Source: JACMLD01 sp033761915 (lineage in GTDB: Bacteria; Bacteroidota; Bacteroidia; Chitinophagales; Chitinophagaceae). Taken from it: a stretch of 64,000 bases of DNA. The stretch spans positions 6,988 through 70,987 of the forward strand of contig JANRMC010000156.1 of NCBI GenBank assembly GCA_033761915.1. Reading direction: 5' to 3'. The translations under genes and the position numbers were made by a program. The notes under the pieces are model-generated. The model saw only the letters and a list, made by a program, of their open reading frames with translations. It had not been told where the DNA came from and ran no database searches. Below, in pieces: positions 26,039 to 35,901 of this stretch (position 1 is the stretch's first letter; each line of letters begins with the position of its first letter).

Positions 26039-27310
26039 ATGATTTATCATAGACCATTCGCCAAATTAGTAGTCCGCAGCTTATTTTCCATCGTGTTTTT
26101 GTGTGTTTCTTTTGTTGCTTTAGCGCAACCTAATGGCAAAGAGCTATTTGAGGCCAACTGTAAATCTTGCCATGCCATAGACGCAAATCTTACGGGTCCG
26201 GCATTACGAGGTGTTGAAGAGCGGGTACCCGACCAAAAATTACTGTATGCATGGATTAAGAATAACCAGGCGGTTTTGGCCACCGGTAATAAGTACTTTA
26301 ACGACTTATATGTTCAGTGGAATAAAACTGCCATGAACACCTTTACGGGTTTGGCAGATGCTGATATTGCTGCTATTTTAAAATATATAAATGAAGCGCC
26401 AAAAGCCGGCGCTAAAAAAGATGACGGCCCAGGTCTAACTCCCGGTGATAAAGCTGCAGCCAGCGATAACAGCCTTTTATACGGCATTCTTACTTTAATT
26501 CTGGCCATTATTACACTTATATTATTACAGGTTAACAGCAACCTGCGTAAACTGGCCGATGATAAAGAGGGTATCCCTTCTGCCGAGCCAATAGCTTTTT
26601 ATAAAAACAAATCTTATATAGCTGCTTTTGCAGTGGTATTATTTGTAATTGGTGGTTACCTTACCATACAGGGTGCTGTGGGTTTGGGCCGTAATAAAGA
26701 TTACCAGCCAGAGCAGCCTATTTACTATTCTCACAAGGTACACGCCGGCACCAACCAAATAAGCTGTTTGTATTGCCACAATGGAGCTTTTGAAGGAAAG
26801 CATGCCAATATACCTTCTGTAAATGTGTGTATGAATTGCCACGCAGCCATTAATGAGTACAAAGGAGAAGATATATTTAAGGAAGATGGTACTAAGGTAG
26901 ACGGTACGGCAGAAATTCAGAAGATATACAAAGCAGCCGGCTACGACCCTGCTACTAAAAAATACAGTGGTAAAGAGCAACCTATTGAGTGGGTTAAAAT
27001 TCATAACCTGCCCGACCACGTTTACTTTAACCACTCTCAGCACACCCGTGCCGGTAAGGTACAATGTCAAACCTGTCATGGCCCAATACAGGAAATGGGC
27101 GAGGTTTACCAGTTTAGTGATTTAAGCATGGGCTGGTGCGTAAACTGCCACCGTGAGAGCAAGGTGAATTTCTACGATCCTAAAACCGGTGAAGGCAATA
27201 AGTTTTATAGCATTTACGAGAAATTCCATAATGATATCAAGAATAAAAAAGTGGATAGCGTAACTGTAGAGATGATTGGTGGTACAGAGTGCCAGAAATG
27301 TCACTATTAA
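26039..27310 (+). CDS. actA: Alternative complex III subunit ActA, multiheme cytochrome c
   Basis: A 423-residue protein with signal peptide (ending near FVALAQ). A monoheme cytochrome c domain comes first (CKSCH, 41-45), then two hydrophobic segments (LLYGILTLILAIITLILLQ and SYIAAFAVVLFVIGGYLTI), then a pentaheme part with CLYCH (243), CMNCH (264), CQTCH (343), CVNCH (367) and CQKCH (418). Six hemes in total fit the Bacteroidota form of ActA with a fused N-terminal cytochrome. It carries electrons on the periplasmic side of alternative complex III. It heads the respiratory cluster. Confidence 0.93.
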   Translation: MIYHRPFAKLVVRSLFSIVFLCVSFVALAQPNGKELFEANCKSCHAIDANLTGPALRGVEERVPDQKLLYAWIKNNQAVLATGNKYFNDLYVQWNKTAMNTFTGLADADIAAILKYINEAPKAGAKKDDGPGLTPGDKAAASDNSLLYGILTLILAIITLILLQVNSNLRKLADDKEGIPSAEPIAFYKNKSYIAAFAVVLFVIGGYLTIQGAVGLGRNKDYQPEQPIYYSHKVHAGTNQISCLYCHNGAFEGKHANIPSVNVCMNCHAAINEYKGEDIFKEDGTKVDGTAEIQKIYKAAGYDPATKKYSGKEQPIEWVKIHNLPDHVYFNHSQHTRAGKVQCQTCHGPIQEMGEVYQFSDLSMGWCVNCHRESKVNFYDPKTGEGNKFYSIYEKFHNDIKNKKVDSVTVEMIGGTECQKCHY

Positions 27311-27371
27311 AAAAAAACCCTCAGGGGTTGGTTCTGAAAACAAATAACTGATCAATTTTCAAATTTCTATA

Positions 27372-30300
27372 ATGGAGCAAAAAAAGTACTGGCAAAGCTT
27401 CGGTGAGTTTACAAACTCTGAGTCTTTTCAAAAGAAACAGCAGGATGAATTTCAGGAAGAAAGCATGGCAGAAAGTTTGGGAGAGTTGGCAAATGCCAAT
27501 ACCCCCCGCAGAGACTTTTTGAAGTATTTAGGCTTTAGCACCGCTGCTGCCGCTGTGGCTGCCGGTTGCGAAGTGCCCGTAAAAAAGGCAATTCCTTATG
27601 TAAACAAACCGCAGGATTTAATACCCGGCGTGGCAGATTATTATGCAACTACCTTTGTTTCTGGCGGAGACGCTATTGCTGTGGTAGCCAAAGTGCGGGA
27701 TGGACGCCCGGTTAAAATTGAAGGCAATGCCCTTTCTGCCATCAACAACGGAGGCACTACCGCAAGAGCACAGGCTTCTGTATTAGATTTATATGATACC
27801 GCCCGTCTTCGTTCTCCATTGGTAAAAGGTAAAGATGGATTTGCCGCCGCTTCTTTTGAAAATATTGATAAATCAATTGCAGATGGTTTGGCTGCCGGTA
27901 AAGTGGTGTTATTAACAGCTACTGTTACCTCTCCTTCTACCAAACAAATTATTACAGAGTTTTTGGCGAAATACCCTGGTAGCCGCCATGTACAATACGA
28001 TGGTGTTTCTTACAGCGCTTTATTAGAAGCTAATGAAGCCAGCTATGGAAAAAGAGCCATCCCTTCTTATCAGTTTGATAAAGCCAAAGTAATTGTGAGT
28101 TTGGGTGCCGACTTTTTAGGTACCTGGCTGAATTCAGTAGAATACCAGCGTGGTTATGCTGCTGGCAGAAAAATTAATCCGTCTAACCCTGAAATGAGCA
28201 AGCATATTCAGTTTGAGAGTATGATGAGCATGACGGGTGCCAATGCCGATGAGCGCTACACACATAAACCTTCAGAAGCAGGCGCAGTGGCAGTAGCAAT
28301 ATTAAATGCATTAAATGGCCAGGCTGTTACCGGCGTAAGTGATAAGGTAAAGAAGGGTGTTGAAAAAACAGTTGCAGCATTAAATGCGCATAAAGGTGCT
28401 GCTTTAGTGGTTAGTGGCAGTAATGATGTGAATGTGCAATTAGTGGTTAATGCTGTTAACGAAGCTTTAGGCGCTAACGGCACTACTGTAAACTGGGCAA
28501 ACCCATTATTAATACGTCAGGGATTGGATAGTGAAATGGCAACCCTTGTTGCAGATATGGAAGCGGGTAATGTAAATGCATTACTGGTGTATGATGCCAA
28601 TCCGGTTTATAATTATTTTGACAGTGCACGTTTTGTAAAGGCTTTGGCAAAAGTGGCCACCACGGTAAACTTTGCAGACCGTATGGATGAAACTGCTGAA
28701 CTGTGCAAATACATTGTACCTACGCACCATTATCTGGAAAGCTGGGGCGATGCACAGGTGAAAGAAGGATACATCAGCATTTTGCAACCTACCATTAACC
28801 CATTATTTAAAACCCGCCAATTACAGGATAGTTTATTAAAATGGAGCGGCAGCACCGTTAGCTACCACGATTATTTTAAAAACTACTGGGTAGCCAAGCT
28901 GGGTGGAGAAGCCGCGTATACCAAGCTGCTAATGGATGGTGTAAATGAACCCGCTGCTGCAAGTGCAGGCGCCGCTTACAATACAGGCCGTCTGGCAGAT
29001 GCCACAGCAGCCATTGGCAGTGCTAAAAAAGGCGGAAAATATGAAGTGGTATTGTATCAGAAAGTAGGTGTGGGCGAAGGCCGCCAGGCTAATAACCCAT
29101 GGTTATTAGAATTGGCTGACCCTGTAACCAAGGCTTGCTGGGATAACTACGCCATGATTTCTCCGGCATTAGGTAAAGAATTATTAGGAATAGATATAAC
29201 AGACCGCCAGCAGGCAGATACTTATGAAGTAAATCCTGAAAAGCCACAGGTAGATCTTAAAGTAGGTAGTGTTACTTTAACACTTGCTGCTATGATTGTG
29301 CCGGGTATGCCAGAAAATACCATTGCAGTAGCAGTTGGCTTTGGCCGTAGCGAAAAAGTGGGCATGGCTGTAAAAAATGCCGGCCAGAATGCATATAAAC
29401 TGGCAGCTTCTACAAACTGGAATATTACAAATGCAGAGATAGCAAAAAGCGCTGCAGATAAATACCCCATTGCTCAAAACCAAACACACGCTTCTTACGA
29501 AGGCCGCCACGAGGTGGTAAAAGAAGAGTTATTGGCGGCTTATAAAAAGAACCCCACTGCTATTTTAGATGGCAGAGAAGCTGAATTAAAGGCTTGGGGT
29601 GGTGTAAAAGATTTTGAAAAGCAAGGTACCATTTACGGCGTGTACGACAGACCCGGTATTAAATGGGGTATGAGTATTGATATGAATAGTTGTTTTGGTT
29701 GCGGCGCCTGCGTGGTGGCTTGTAATGCAGAAAACAACGTTGCGGTAGTGGGTAAAAGCGAGGTAATGCGTTTTCACGATATGCAGTGGTTGCGTATTGA
29801 CCGCTACTTTGCCGGAGACCCGAATGATGCAGACAGCATACAAACCGTATTTATGCCAATGCTTTGTCAGCATTGCGATAACGCACCTTGCGAAAATGTT
29901 TGCCCGGTAGCTGCCACCAACCACAGCAGTGAGGGTTTAAACCAAATGACTTATAACCGTTGTATTGGTACCCGTTATTGTGCTAACAACTGTCCTTATA
30001 AAGTACGCCGCTTTAACTGGGCCGATTATATGGGTGCAGACAGCTTTAAAGACAACCAGAAATTTGGTACTGTAGGCGGACTGGATGACAGTGTTTTGAT
30101 GATGAACGATGAATTAACCCGCATGGTGCTGAACCCGGATGTTACTGTAAGAAGCCGCGGTGTTATTGAAAAATGTTCTTTCTGCGTACAACGTTTACAA
30201 GAAGGCAAATTAAAAGCTAAAAAAGAAAACAGAACCTTACAGGATAGCGATGTGAAAACTGCTTGCCAGCAGGCTTGTGCCGGCGATGCAATTGTGTTTG

Positions 30301-30509
30301 GTAATGTAAACAATAAAGAAAGTGAAGTAAGCAAAGTGCGTACAGAAAATGTAAACCGCATGTTCTACTCTTTAGAAATGCTGCACGTGTTGCCTAATGT
30401 AAGCTATCTGGCTAAAGTTAGAAACAGCGATGTGCTGGCAGCTGGCGGACACGAAGAAGCGCACCAAGAAGAAAAGAAAGAAGGCGCTAAAGAAGCGGCG
30501 CATCATTAA
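27372..30509 (+). CDS. actB: Alternative complex III subunit ActB, molybdopterin-like and iron-sulfur fusion
   Basis: A 1045-residue protein. A Tat-like RRDFLKYLGFSTAAA motif (Arg46-Arg47) ends in a possible lipid-modified Cys in AAGCE. A molybdopterin-oxidoreductase-like domain follows to about residue 740; in this family it is thought to lack the cofactor. The last third is a ferredoxin-type domain with CFGCGACVVAC (about 774), CQHCDNAPCENVC (about 833), CIGTRYCANNC (about 864) and CSFC/CQQAC (about 935-965), enough for four clusters. A His/Lys/Glu-rich tail closes the protein. It should pass electrons inside the complex. Confidence 0.94.
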   Translation: MEQKKYWQSFGEFTNSESFQKKQQDEFQEESMAESLGELANANTPRRDFLKYLGFSTAAAAVAAGCEVPVKKAIPYVNKPQDLIPGVADYYATTFVSGGDAIAVVAKVRDGRPVKIEGNALSAINNGGTTARAQASVLDLYDTARLRSPLVKGKDGFAAASFENIDKSIADGLAAGKVVLLTATVTSPSTKQIITEFLAKYPGSRHVQYDGVSYSALLEANEASYGKRAIPSYQFDKAKVIVSLGADFLGTWLNSVEYQRGYAAGRKINPSNPEMSKHIQFESMMSMTGANADERYTHKPSEAGAVAVAILNALNGQAVTGVSDKVKKGVEKTVAALNAHKGAALVVSGSNDVNVQLVVNAVNEALGANGTTVNWANPLLIRQGLDSEMATLVADMEAGNVNALLVYDANPVYNYFDSARFVKALAKVATTVNFADRMDETAELCKYIVPTHHYLESWGDAQVKEGYISILQPTINPLFKTRQLQDSLLKWSGSTVSYHDYFKNYWVAKLGGEAAYTKLLMDGVNEPAAASAGAAYNTGRLADATAAIGSAKKGGKYEVVLYQKVGVGEGRQANNPWLLELADPVTKACWDNYAMISPALGKELLGIDITDRQQADTYEVNPEKPQVDLKVGSVTLTLAAMIVPGMPENTIAVAVGFGRSEKVGMAVKNAGQNAYKLAASTNWNITNAEIAKSAADKYPIAQNQTHASYEGRHEVVKEELLAAYKKNPTAILDGREAELKAWGGVKDFEKQGTIYGVYDRPGIKWGMSIDMNSCFGCGACVVACNAENNVAVVGKSEVMRFHDMQWLRIDRYFAGDPNDADSIQTVFMPMLCQHCDNAPCENVCPVAATNHSSEGLNQMTYNRCIGTRYCANNCPYKVRRFNWADYMGADSFKDNQKFGTVGGLDDSVLMMNDELTRMVLNPDVTVRSRGVIEKCSFCVQRLQEGKLKAKKENRTLQDSDVKTACQQACAGDAIVFGNVNNKESEVSKVRTENVNRMFYSLEMLHVLPNVSYLAKVRNSDVLAAGGHEEAHQEEKKEGAKEAAHH

Positions 30510-30544
30510 TAAATAGCAGGAGCCCGGCTGTTGAATAAGTATGA

Positions 30545-30655
30545 AGCAGCCGTTGCGTCGCACACGTGTACTGAAAAAAAATGCTGAGCAAAGAGATGCG
30601 GATGAAGGGTGTGACACAAGGATGCTGAACAAAGAGACATAGTTTGTTACATAAA
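30545..30655. repeat. Intergenic repeat copy R7 (variant right arm) between actB and actC
   Basis: The left arm is GTTGCGTCGCACACGTGTAC from 30552. The right arm is GTGTGACACAAGGATGC from 30609, where two paired bases differ from GTGCGACGCAAG. An outer GTTACATAAA follows at 30646. The GGTATAGGG interior is absent. It interrupts an otherwise tight operon. Confidence 0.7.
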
Positions 30656-30701
30656 TAAAAGCTAAAAGCTAATTGCTTATAGCCTAAAGCTAAATAAGAT
30701 T

Positions 30702-32153
30702 ATGGCATTACTCAGATACGAATCGCAGGTTCGTGAACCATTGGTAACTGGCGAAAAAAATTATCACCAGGTAACAGAAGATATTGTTAGGCCAATTGAA
30801 AGCAACCCTACCCGCCTGTGGTGGATTGGGTTTTTAATTTCTGTGGGCCTGCTGTTGTTTGGTGCATACAGTATTTATCGTGAGGTAACCTACGGTATTG
30901 GTCAGTGGAACCTCAATAAAACCATTGGATGGGGTTGGGATATTACCAACTTCGTTTGGTGGGTGGGTATTGGTCATGCCGGTACGCTTATTTCTGCTAT
31001 CTTATTACTGTTTCGCCAGGGCTGGAGAACGGGTGTAAACCGTGCCGCTGAAGCAATGACCATTTTTGCTGTAATGTGTGCGGGCCAGTTTCCCATCTGG
31101 CATATGGGCCGTGTGTGGATGGCGTTCTTTGTATTGCCTTACCCCAATAGCCGTGGTCCGTTATGGGTTAATTTTAACTCTCCGCTGTTGTGGGATGTAT
31201 TTGCGATTTCTACTTACTTCACCGTATCATTATTATTCTGGTACTGCGGTTTAATACCCGATCTGGCTACGGTGCGTGACCGTGCTAAATTGAAATGGAG
31301 AAAGTTTATGTATGGCTTGCTTAGCTTTGGCTGGACGGGTTCTACCAAACACTGGCAGCGTCACGAAGCTTTATCATTAGTACTGGCTGGTTTAAGTACA
31401 CCACTGGTATTATCAGTACACACCATCGTATCGTTCGACTTTGCCACATCGGTTATACCGGGCTGGCATACCACCATCTTCCCTCCTTACTTTGTGGCGG
31501 GTGCTATCTTCTCTGGTTTTGCCATGGTGCAAACCCTGTTAATTATTACCCGTAAAGTGCTGAAGCTGGAAGACTATATTACATTGGAACATATTGAAGT
31601 GATGAACAAAGTAATTGTGTTAACAGGTTCTATTGTGGGTGTGGCTTATATTACCGAGTTATTTATTTCATGGTACGGACAAAATCCATATGAGGCTGCT
31701 GCTTTCAGAAATCGTTGGGATTTAACCACGCCTTATGCCTGGAGTTATTACCTGATGATGGGTTGTAACGTATTGGCGCCACAGTTTTTCTGGTTCTCTA
31801 AACTGAGAAGAAATATTGTGTTTACCTTCTTTATGAGTGTTATTGTAAACGTGGGTATGTGGTTTGAGCGTTTTGTAATTATCGTTACCTCCATTTACCG
31901 CGATTACATTCCAAGTAGCTGGAGTACCTACTATGCACCTTCTATTTTTGAAGTAGGTTTTTACCTGGGTACGTTTGGTTTATTCTTTACCTGCTACTTC
32001 CTGTTTTCTAAATTCTTCCCGGTTATTGCCGTGGCAGAAATTAAACACATACTTAAGAAAAACGGTGAAGGCTTTAAGAATAATATGGGTGCTATTGAAA
32101 CGCAAAGACCAGAAGCCTTTGTGCATGAACATTCACACGATCACGGAGCATAA
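30702..32153 (+). CDS. actC: Alternative complex III subunit ActC, NrfD/PsrC-type quinol-binding membrane protein
   Basis: A 483-residue polytopic protein with about ten hydrophobic helices, for example LWWIGFLISVGLLLFGAYSI and LVLAGLSTPLVLSVHTIVSF. FVWWVGIGHAGTLISAILLL and FPIWHMGRVWMAFFVLPYPN are typical of the NrfD-like ActC branch. It carries a quinol oxidation site in the membrane. A His-rich C terminus (HEHSHDHGA) is present. It follows repeat R7 and leads into actD after 30 bp. Confidence 0.93.
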   Translation: MALLRYESQVREPLVTGEKNYHQVTEDIVRPIESNPTRLWWIGFLISVGLLLFGAYSIYREVTYGIGQWNLNKTIGWGWDITNFVWWVGIGHAGTLISAILLLFRQGWRTGVNRAAEAMTIFAVMCAGQFPIWHMGRVWMAFFVLPYPNSRGPLWVNFNSPLLWDVFAISTYFTVSLLFWYCGLIPDLATVRDRAKLKWRKFMYGLLSFGWTGSTKHWQRHEALSLVLAGLSTPLVLSVHTIVSFDFATSVIPGWHTTIFPPYFVAGAIFSGFAMVQTLLIITRKVLKLEDYITLEHIEVMNKVIVLTGSIVGVAYITELFISWYGQNPYEAAAFRNRWDLTTPYAWSYYLMMGCNVLAPQFFWFSKLRRNIVFTFFMSVIVNVGMWFERFVIIVTSIYRDYIPSSWSTYYAPSIFEVGFYLGTFGLFFTCYFLFSKFFPVIAVAEIKHILKKNGEGFKNNMGAIETQRPEAFVHEHSHDHGA

Positions 32154-32183
32154 TTTTAACTATCAACTCTAGAACTTAATAAT

Positions 32184-32786
32184 ATGGCTGTTAAAAAATT
32201 TGTAGTGGGTTGTTTTGATGATGAGGCGGTATTGTTTCCTGCAGTTAAAAGCGTACGCAAAGCAGGTTATAAAATGCACGATGTGTATACTCCCTTTCCT
32301 ATTCATGGCTTAGACCATGCTATGGGTTTGCGTGATACCAGCCTGCACACTGCCGGTTTCATTTACGGTATTACCGGTACTACCACGGCGCTTTCATTTA
32401 TTAGCTGGGTGTTTACCAAAGACTGGGAACTGAATATTGGTGGTAAGCCACATTTTGCATTGCCAGCATGGGTACCCATTATGTTTGAATTAACTGTATT
32501 GTTTGCAGCCGTGGGCATGGTATTAACCTTTTGCTACCTGTGCCAGTTGGCTCCGTTTGTAAAGAAGCACCACTTTCACCCAAGGGCAACAGACGATTTA
32601 TTTGTGATGACCATTGAACTGACCGCTAAATCAAACGAGGCTGAAATTATTAATTACCTGAATAGTGTGGGTGCAAAAGAAGTGCATGTACAGGAAGCAG
32701 AAACCGGTTGGTGGTTAGGCCGATATGATAATGACCGCAAGCCTTTTGATAACATGATACGTGAAGAGCACAGCGCTACAGCATAA
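32184..32786 (+). CDS. actD: Alternative complex III subunit ActD (DUF3341)
   Basis: A 200-residue protein with two central membrane helices (FIYGITGTTTALSFISWVF and VPIMFELTVLFAAVGMVLTF), the DUF3341 pattern, and HGLDHAMGLRDTSL before the first helix. It is a small structural subunit of alternative complex III without cofactors. The gene lies 31 bp before actE. Confidence 0.93.
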   Translation: MAVKKFVVGCFDDEAVLFPAVKSVRKAGYKMHDVYTPFPIHGLDHAMGLRDTSLHTAGFIYGITGTTTALSFISWVFTKDWELNIGGKPHFALPAWVPIMFELTVLFAAVGMVLTFCYLCQLAPFVKKHHFHPRATDDLFVMTIELTAKSNEAEIINYLNSVGAKEVHVQEAETGWWLGRYDNDRKPFDNMIREEHSATA

Positions 32787-32817
32787 CCCAATTGAAAGAA
32801 TTTTATTAAGAATACAA

Positions 32818-33471
32818 ATGAAGAAATTATTAGTACTATCCGCCTTTTTTGTAGCAATAGCCATTGCACAAAGCTGCAGCGATGTAAAGCGTAATCCTAA
32901 TAATGTGTATATGCCTGATATGGCCTACAGCCGGGCATATGAAACATATGCAGACCATAAAGAACTGGCCGACTCTGGTATTTTTTATAATTCAACCCCG
33001 GTTGCTGGAACTGTTAAAAGAGGTGAAGGAGCGCATTATGAATTGTTGAAAGATACTACAGGTGGTTACAACGCTTCTGCTGCACTGCAAAATCCATTGC
33101 CTGCTTTAAGTGCAGATGATATGGTGGAGGCAGAAAGACTGTACCTGGTAAACTGTGGTATTTGCCATGGTGCTAAATTAGATGGTAAAGGTCCTTTAGT
33201 AGTAAGACCTGATGGTTCTGATGGCCCTTATCTGGCGGCACCTGCCAATTTAATTGACCCCGGAATTAAAGAAGGTATTTACTATAAAATGAGTGAGGGT
33301 ACCATGTTTTATTCAATAACATATGGAAGAAACCTGATGGGTGGCTATGCCTCACAGGTTACACCCAAGCAACGCTGGATGATTGTACATTATATTAAAA
33401 GCAAGCAAAGAGAAAAATCTGGCGCTGCAGCTGCACCGGCTGCTGCAGATACCACAAAGGCTGCTAAGTAA
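32818..33471 (+). CDS. actE: Alternative complex III subunit ActE, monoheme lipoprotein cytochrome c
   Basis: A 217-residue protein from the ATG at 32818; a GTG at 32761 overlaps actD and is unlikely. The N terminus is a lipoprotein signal (KKLLVLSAFFVAIAIAQSC), so the mature protein is anchored by lipid in the periplasm. One heme site, CGICHG (113-117), and a later Met in EGTMFYSITYGRNLMGG are the likely axial ligands. It is expected to pass electrons from the complex to the oxidase. A low-complexity Ala-rich tail ends it. Confidence 0.92.
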   Translation: MKKLLVLSAFFVAIAIAQSCSDVKRNPNNVYMPDMAYSRAYETYADHKELADSGIFYNSTPVAGTVKRGEGAHYELLKDTTGGYNASAALQNPLPALSADDMVEAERLYLVNCGICHGAKLDGKGPLVVRPDGSDGPYLAAPANLIDPGIKEGIYYKMSEGTMFYSITYGRNLMGGYASQVTPKQRWMIVHYIKSKQREKSGAAAAPAAADTTKAAK

Positions 33472-33505
33472 TTAAATTGATTTGAACGAAATAAATAGTC
33501 AAAGA

Positions 33506-34729
33506 ATGTCATTTGCATTAAAAGAACAATTTCAGGTAACCAGCCGTTTTAAAATGTGGTCGTACATTTTAATGGGCATTGGTATTGTATCGCTGCTGGT
33601 AGGTTTCTTTATGTATGGTGCCGGTCACGATGCCCATCATAAAGCCCGTTTTTGGAGTACTTTACTGCACAACAGTGTATATTTTCTGTTGGTGGTAAAT
33701 GCCAGTATGTTTTTTGTGTGCGTTACCACATTGGCCTGGGGTGGTTGGCAAATGTCTTTCCGCAGGGTGCCAGAAGCTATTTCAACCGCTGTTATTCCTT
33801 TGGGTATTATTTCTTTAATAGTATTGGTTTGCCTGGTAGCAACAGATCCTCATATCTACCATTGGCTGCACCCACATGGTGATAAAATTTTAGAAGGTAA
33901 ATCGTCTTTCCTCAACTCAGGTTTCTTTTATACATGGACGATTCTTTCTATCGGATTATGGACCATTCTGGGTATTAAAATGAGAAAGCTTTCAAGAGAG
34001 TTGGATGAGTCTCCGGTTGAATCTGTGGCAGAAGGAAAGAAATATATATTTAAAAATACGGTTTGGGCGGCCATCTTTATTGTATGGTTTGCGTTAACGG
34101 TAGCATCAACAGTGCCCTGGTTGTGGTTAATGAGCATTGATGCACACTGGTACTCTACCATGTACAGCTGGTATACTTTTGCCAGTTCATTTGTATCTGG
34201 TATGTCACTGATAGCCTTATTTGTGGTTTACTTAAAAAATAAAGGCTATCTGGAAGTGGTGAATGAAGAACACCTGCACGATTTGGGTAAGTTTATGTTT
34301 GCCTTTTCAGTATTCTGGACCTACCTATGGTTTTCACAGTATATGCTGATATGGTATGCAAATATTCCGGAAGAAACCGTTTACTTCCTGCCACGTGTAA
34401 AAGGGCCGTATAAGTACATCTTCTTCCTGAACCTGATTATTAACTTCCTGGCGCCTTTATTAATATTAATGCGCCGCAGTTCAAAAAGAAACTATACCAC
34501 AATTACCATTATGGCAGTGCTGATCATTTTTGGTCACTGGTTAGATTTTTACCAGATGGTTTTCCCCGGCAACTTTAAAGATCATGTTGAATTGAACCTG
34601 TTTGATTTTGGTATTGCAGCCGGCTTTGTTGGTATTATTATGTTTGCTACCGGAAGGGCACTCAGCAAAAGTTCTTTGTATGCTAAAAATCATCCTTTCT
34701 TTAAAGAAAGTGTAATACATCATACCTAG
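33506..34729 (+). CDS. actF: Alternative complex III subunit ActF, quinol-binding membrane protein
   Basis: A 407-residue polytopic protein from the ATG at 33506 (MSFALKEQFQVTSRFKMWS); an in-frame TTG at 33482 was rejected. About ten hydrophobic helices are visible, with GHDAHHKARFWSTLLHNSVY near the first loop and FWTYLWFSQYMLIWYANIPE, typical of ActF. It is the second NrfD-related membrane subunit. The oxidase subunit II gene follows 73 bp later on the same strand. Confidence 0.92.
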   Translation: MSFALKEQFQVTSRFKMWSYILMGIGIVSLLVGFFMYGAGHDAHHKARFWSTLLHNSVYFLLVVNASMFFVCVTTLAWGGWQMSFRRVPEAISTAVIPLGIISLIVLVCLVATDPHIYHWLHPHGDKILEGKSSFLNSGFFYTWTILSIGLWTILGIKMRKLSRELDESPVESVAEGKKYIFKNTVWAAIFIVWFALTVASTVPWLWLMSIDAHWYSTMYSWYTFASSFVSGMSLIALFVVYLKNKGYLEVVNEEHLHDLGKFMFAFSVFWTYLWFSQYMLIWYANIPEETVYFLPRVKGPYKYIFFLNLIINFLAPLLILMRRSSKRNYTTITIMAVLIIFGHWLDFYQMVFPGNFKDHVELNLFDFGIAAGFVGIIMFATGRALSKSSLYAKNHPFFKESVIHHT

Positions 34730-34802
34730 AATTAAACAGAAAAATAAAAAGAAAGATTGCTATTATAATTTTAAACATTGAATTTCAAATAGAGCAGCGG
34801 TT

Positions 34803-35849
34803 ATGACAACTATCTTCATATTAGCTATTTTATTATTAGGGTTTCTGATCACTTTTCAGATAGCCAAGGCCAGTGAGTATGTGGCAGTGTTAAAAGGTGA
34901 AAAGAAAACCTTTGAGCAAAATAACCGTATCAACGGCTTCCTGTTATTAATTTTCCTGGTTTTGGGAATGGCCGGTGTTTACTGGTGTAATGAATTGTAT
35001 AAAGGAAAAATATTGGGAGAAGCTGCTTCTGATCACGGCGTTGATATTGACCGTATGTTGTACATCTCCATTATCATTACTGGTATTGTGTTTGTGTTAA
35101 CTCAGGTATTGTTATTCTGGTTTGCTTATAAATATCAATACTCAGAAAAAAGAAAAGCATTTTACTTTCCTCATAATAACAAATTAGAGTTGGTGTGGAC
35201 GGTGGTGCCTGCTATTTTCTTAACAGTACTGGTTGGTTTTGGTTTGTTTTACTGGTATAAAATAACCGGAGATGCGCCTGCCAACGCTACTGTAGTAGAA
35301 GTTACCGGCAAACAGTTTGGTTGGTATTACCGCTATCCGGGTAAGGACGGCGTATTTGGAAAAAAATATTATAAAAATATCAGCGATGCCAAAGACAATT
35401 CGCTGGGTTTAATTTGGGATGATAAAGCTGCACAGGATGATATTGTGAGAGATGATAAATTAATGCTGGTGGTAAATAAGCCGGTAAAGCTGGTTATCAA
35501 CTCAAGAGATGTGATTCACGATGTGGGACTGGTACATTTCCGTATGAAAATGGACGCGGTCCCCGGCACCCCCACCACCATGTGGTTTACCCCCCGGTTT
35601 ACCACTAAGGAAATGAAAGAGAAAACCGGTAATCCTAATTTTGTATACGAAATATCCTGCGACCAGATGTGCGGTAAAGGTCACTACTCAATGCGCGGTG
35701 TGGTAGAAGTGGTTTCTCAGGCAGAGTATGATGCTTACATGATAAAGCAGGAGCCGAAATACAAAACAGCCGTATTGGATAAATTAAAAGAAGCAGCCCC
35801 GGCTGCAGATACCACAGCAAAAGCAATTGCTGCTGTTGAAAAAAATTAA
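34803..35849 (+). CDS. ctaC: Cytochrome c oxidase subunit II (CuA subunit)
   Basis: A 348-residue protein with an N-terminal hydrophobic segment and two more membrane helices (LYISIIITGIVFVLTQVLLF, VVPAIFLTVLVGFGLFYWYK), then a cupredoxin domain. CuA ligands are visible: His239 in HDVGLVHF, Cys286 and Cys290 in CDQMCGKGHYSM, His294 and Met297. No fused cytochrome c domain is present, so electrons must arrive from a separate cytochrome such as ActE. An Ala-rich tail ends the protein. Confidence 0.94.
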   Translation: MTTIFILAILLLGFLITFQIAKASEYVAVLKGEKKTFEQNNRINGFLLLIFLVLGMAGVYWCNELYKGKILGEAASDHGVDIDRMLYISIIITGIVFVLTQVLLFWFAYKYQYSEKRKAFYFPHNNKLELVWTVVPAIFLTVLVGFGLFYWYKITGDAPANATVVEVTGKQFGWYYRYPGKDGVFGKKYYKNISDAKDNSLGLIWDDKAAQDDIVRDDKLMLVVNKPVKLVINSRDVIHDVGLVHFRMKMDAVPGTPTTMWFTPRFTTKEMKEKTGNPNFVYEISCDQMCGKGHYSMRGVVEVVSQAEYDAYMIKQEPKYKTAVLDKLKEAAPAADTTAKAIAAVEKN

Positions 35850-35901
35850 ACAGGGCTGGTTGAACAGATTTTAAAATTGTTATTCTTAAAAGAATTTTGA
35901 T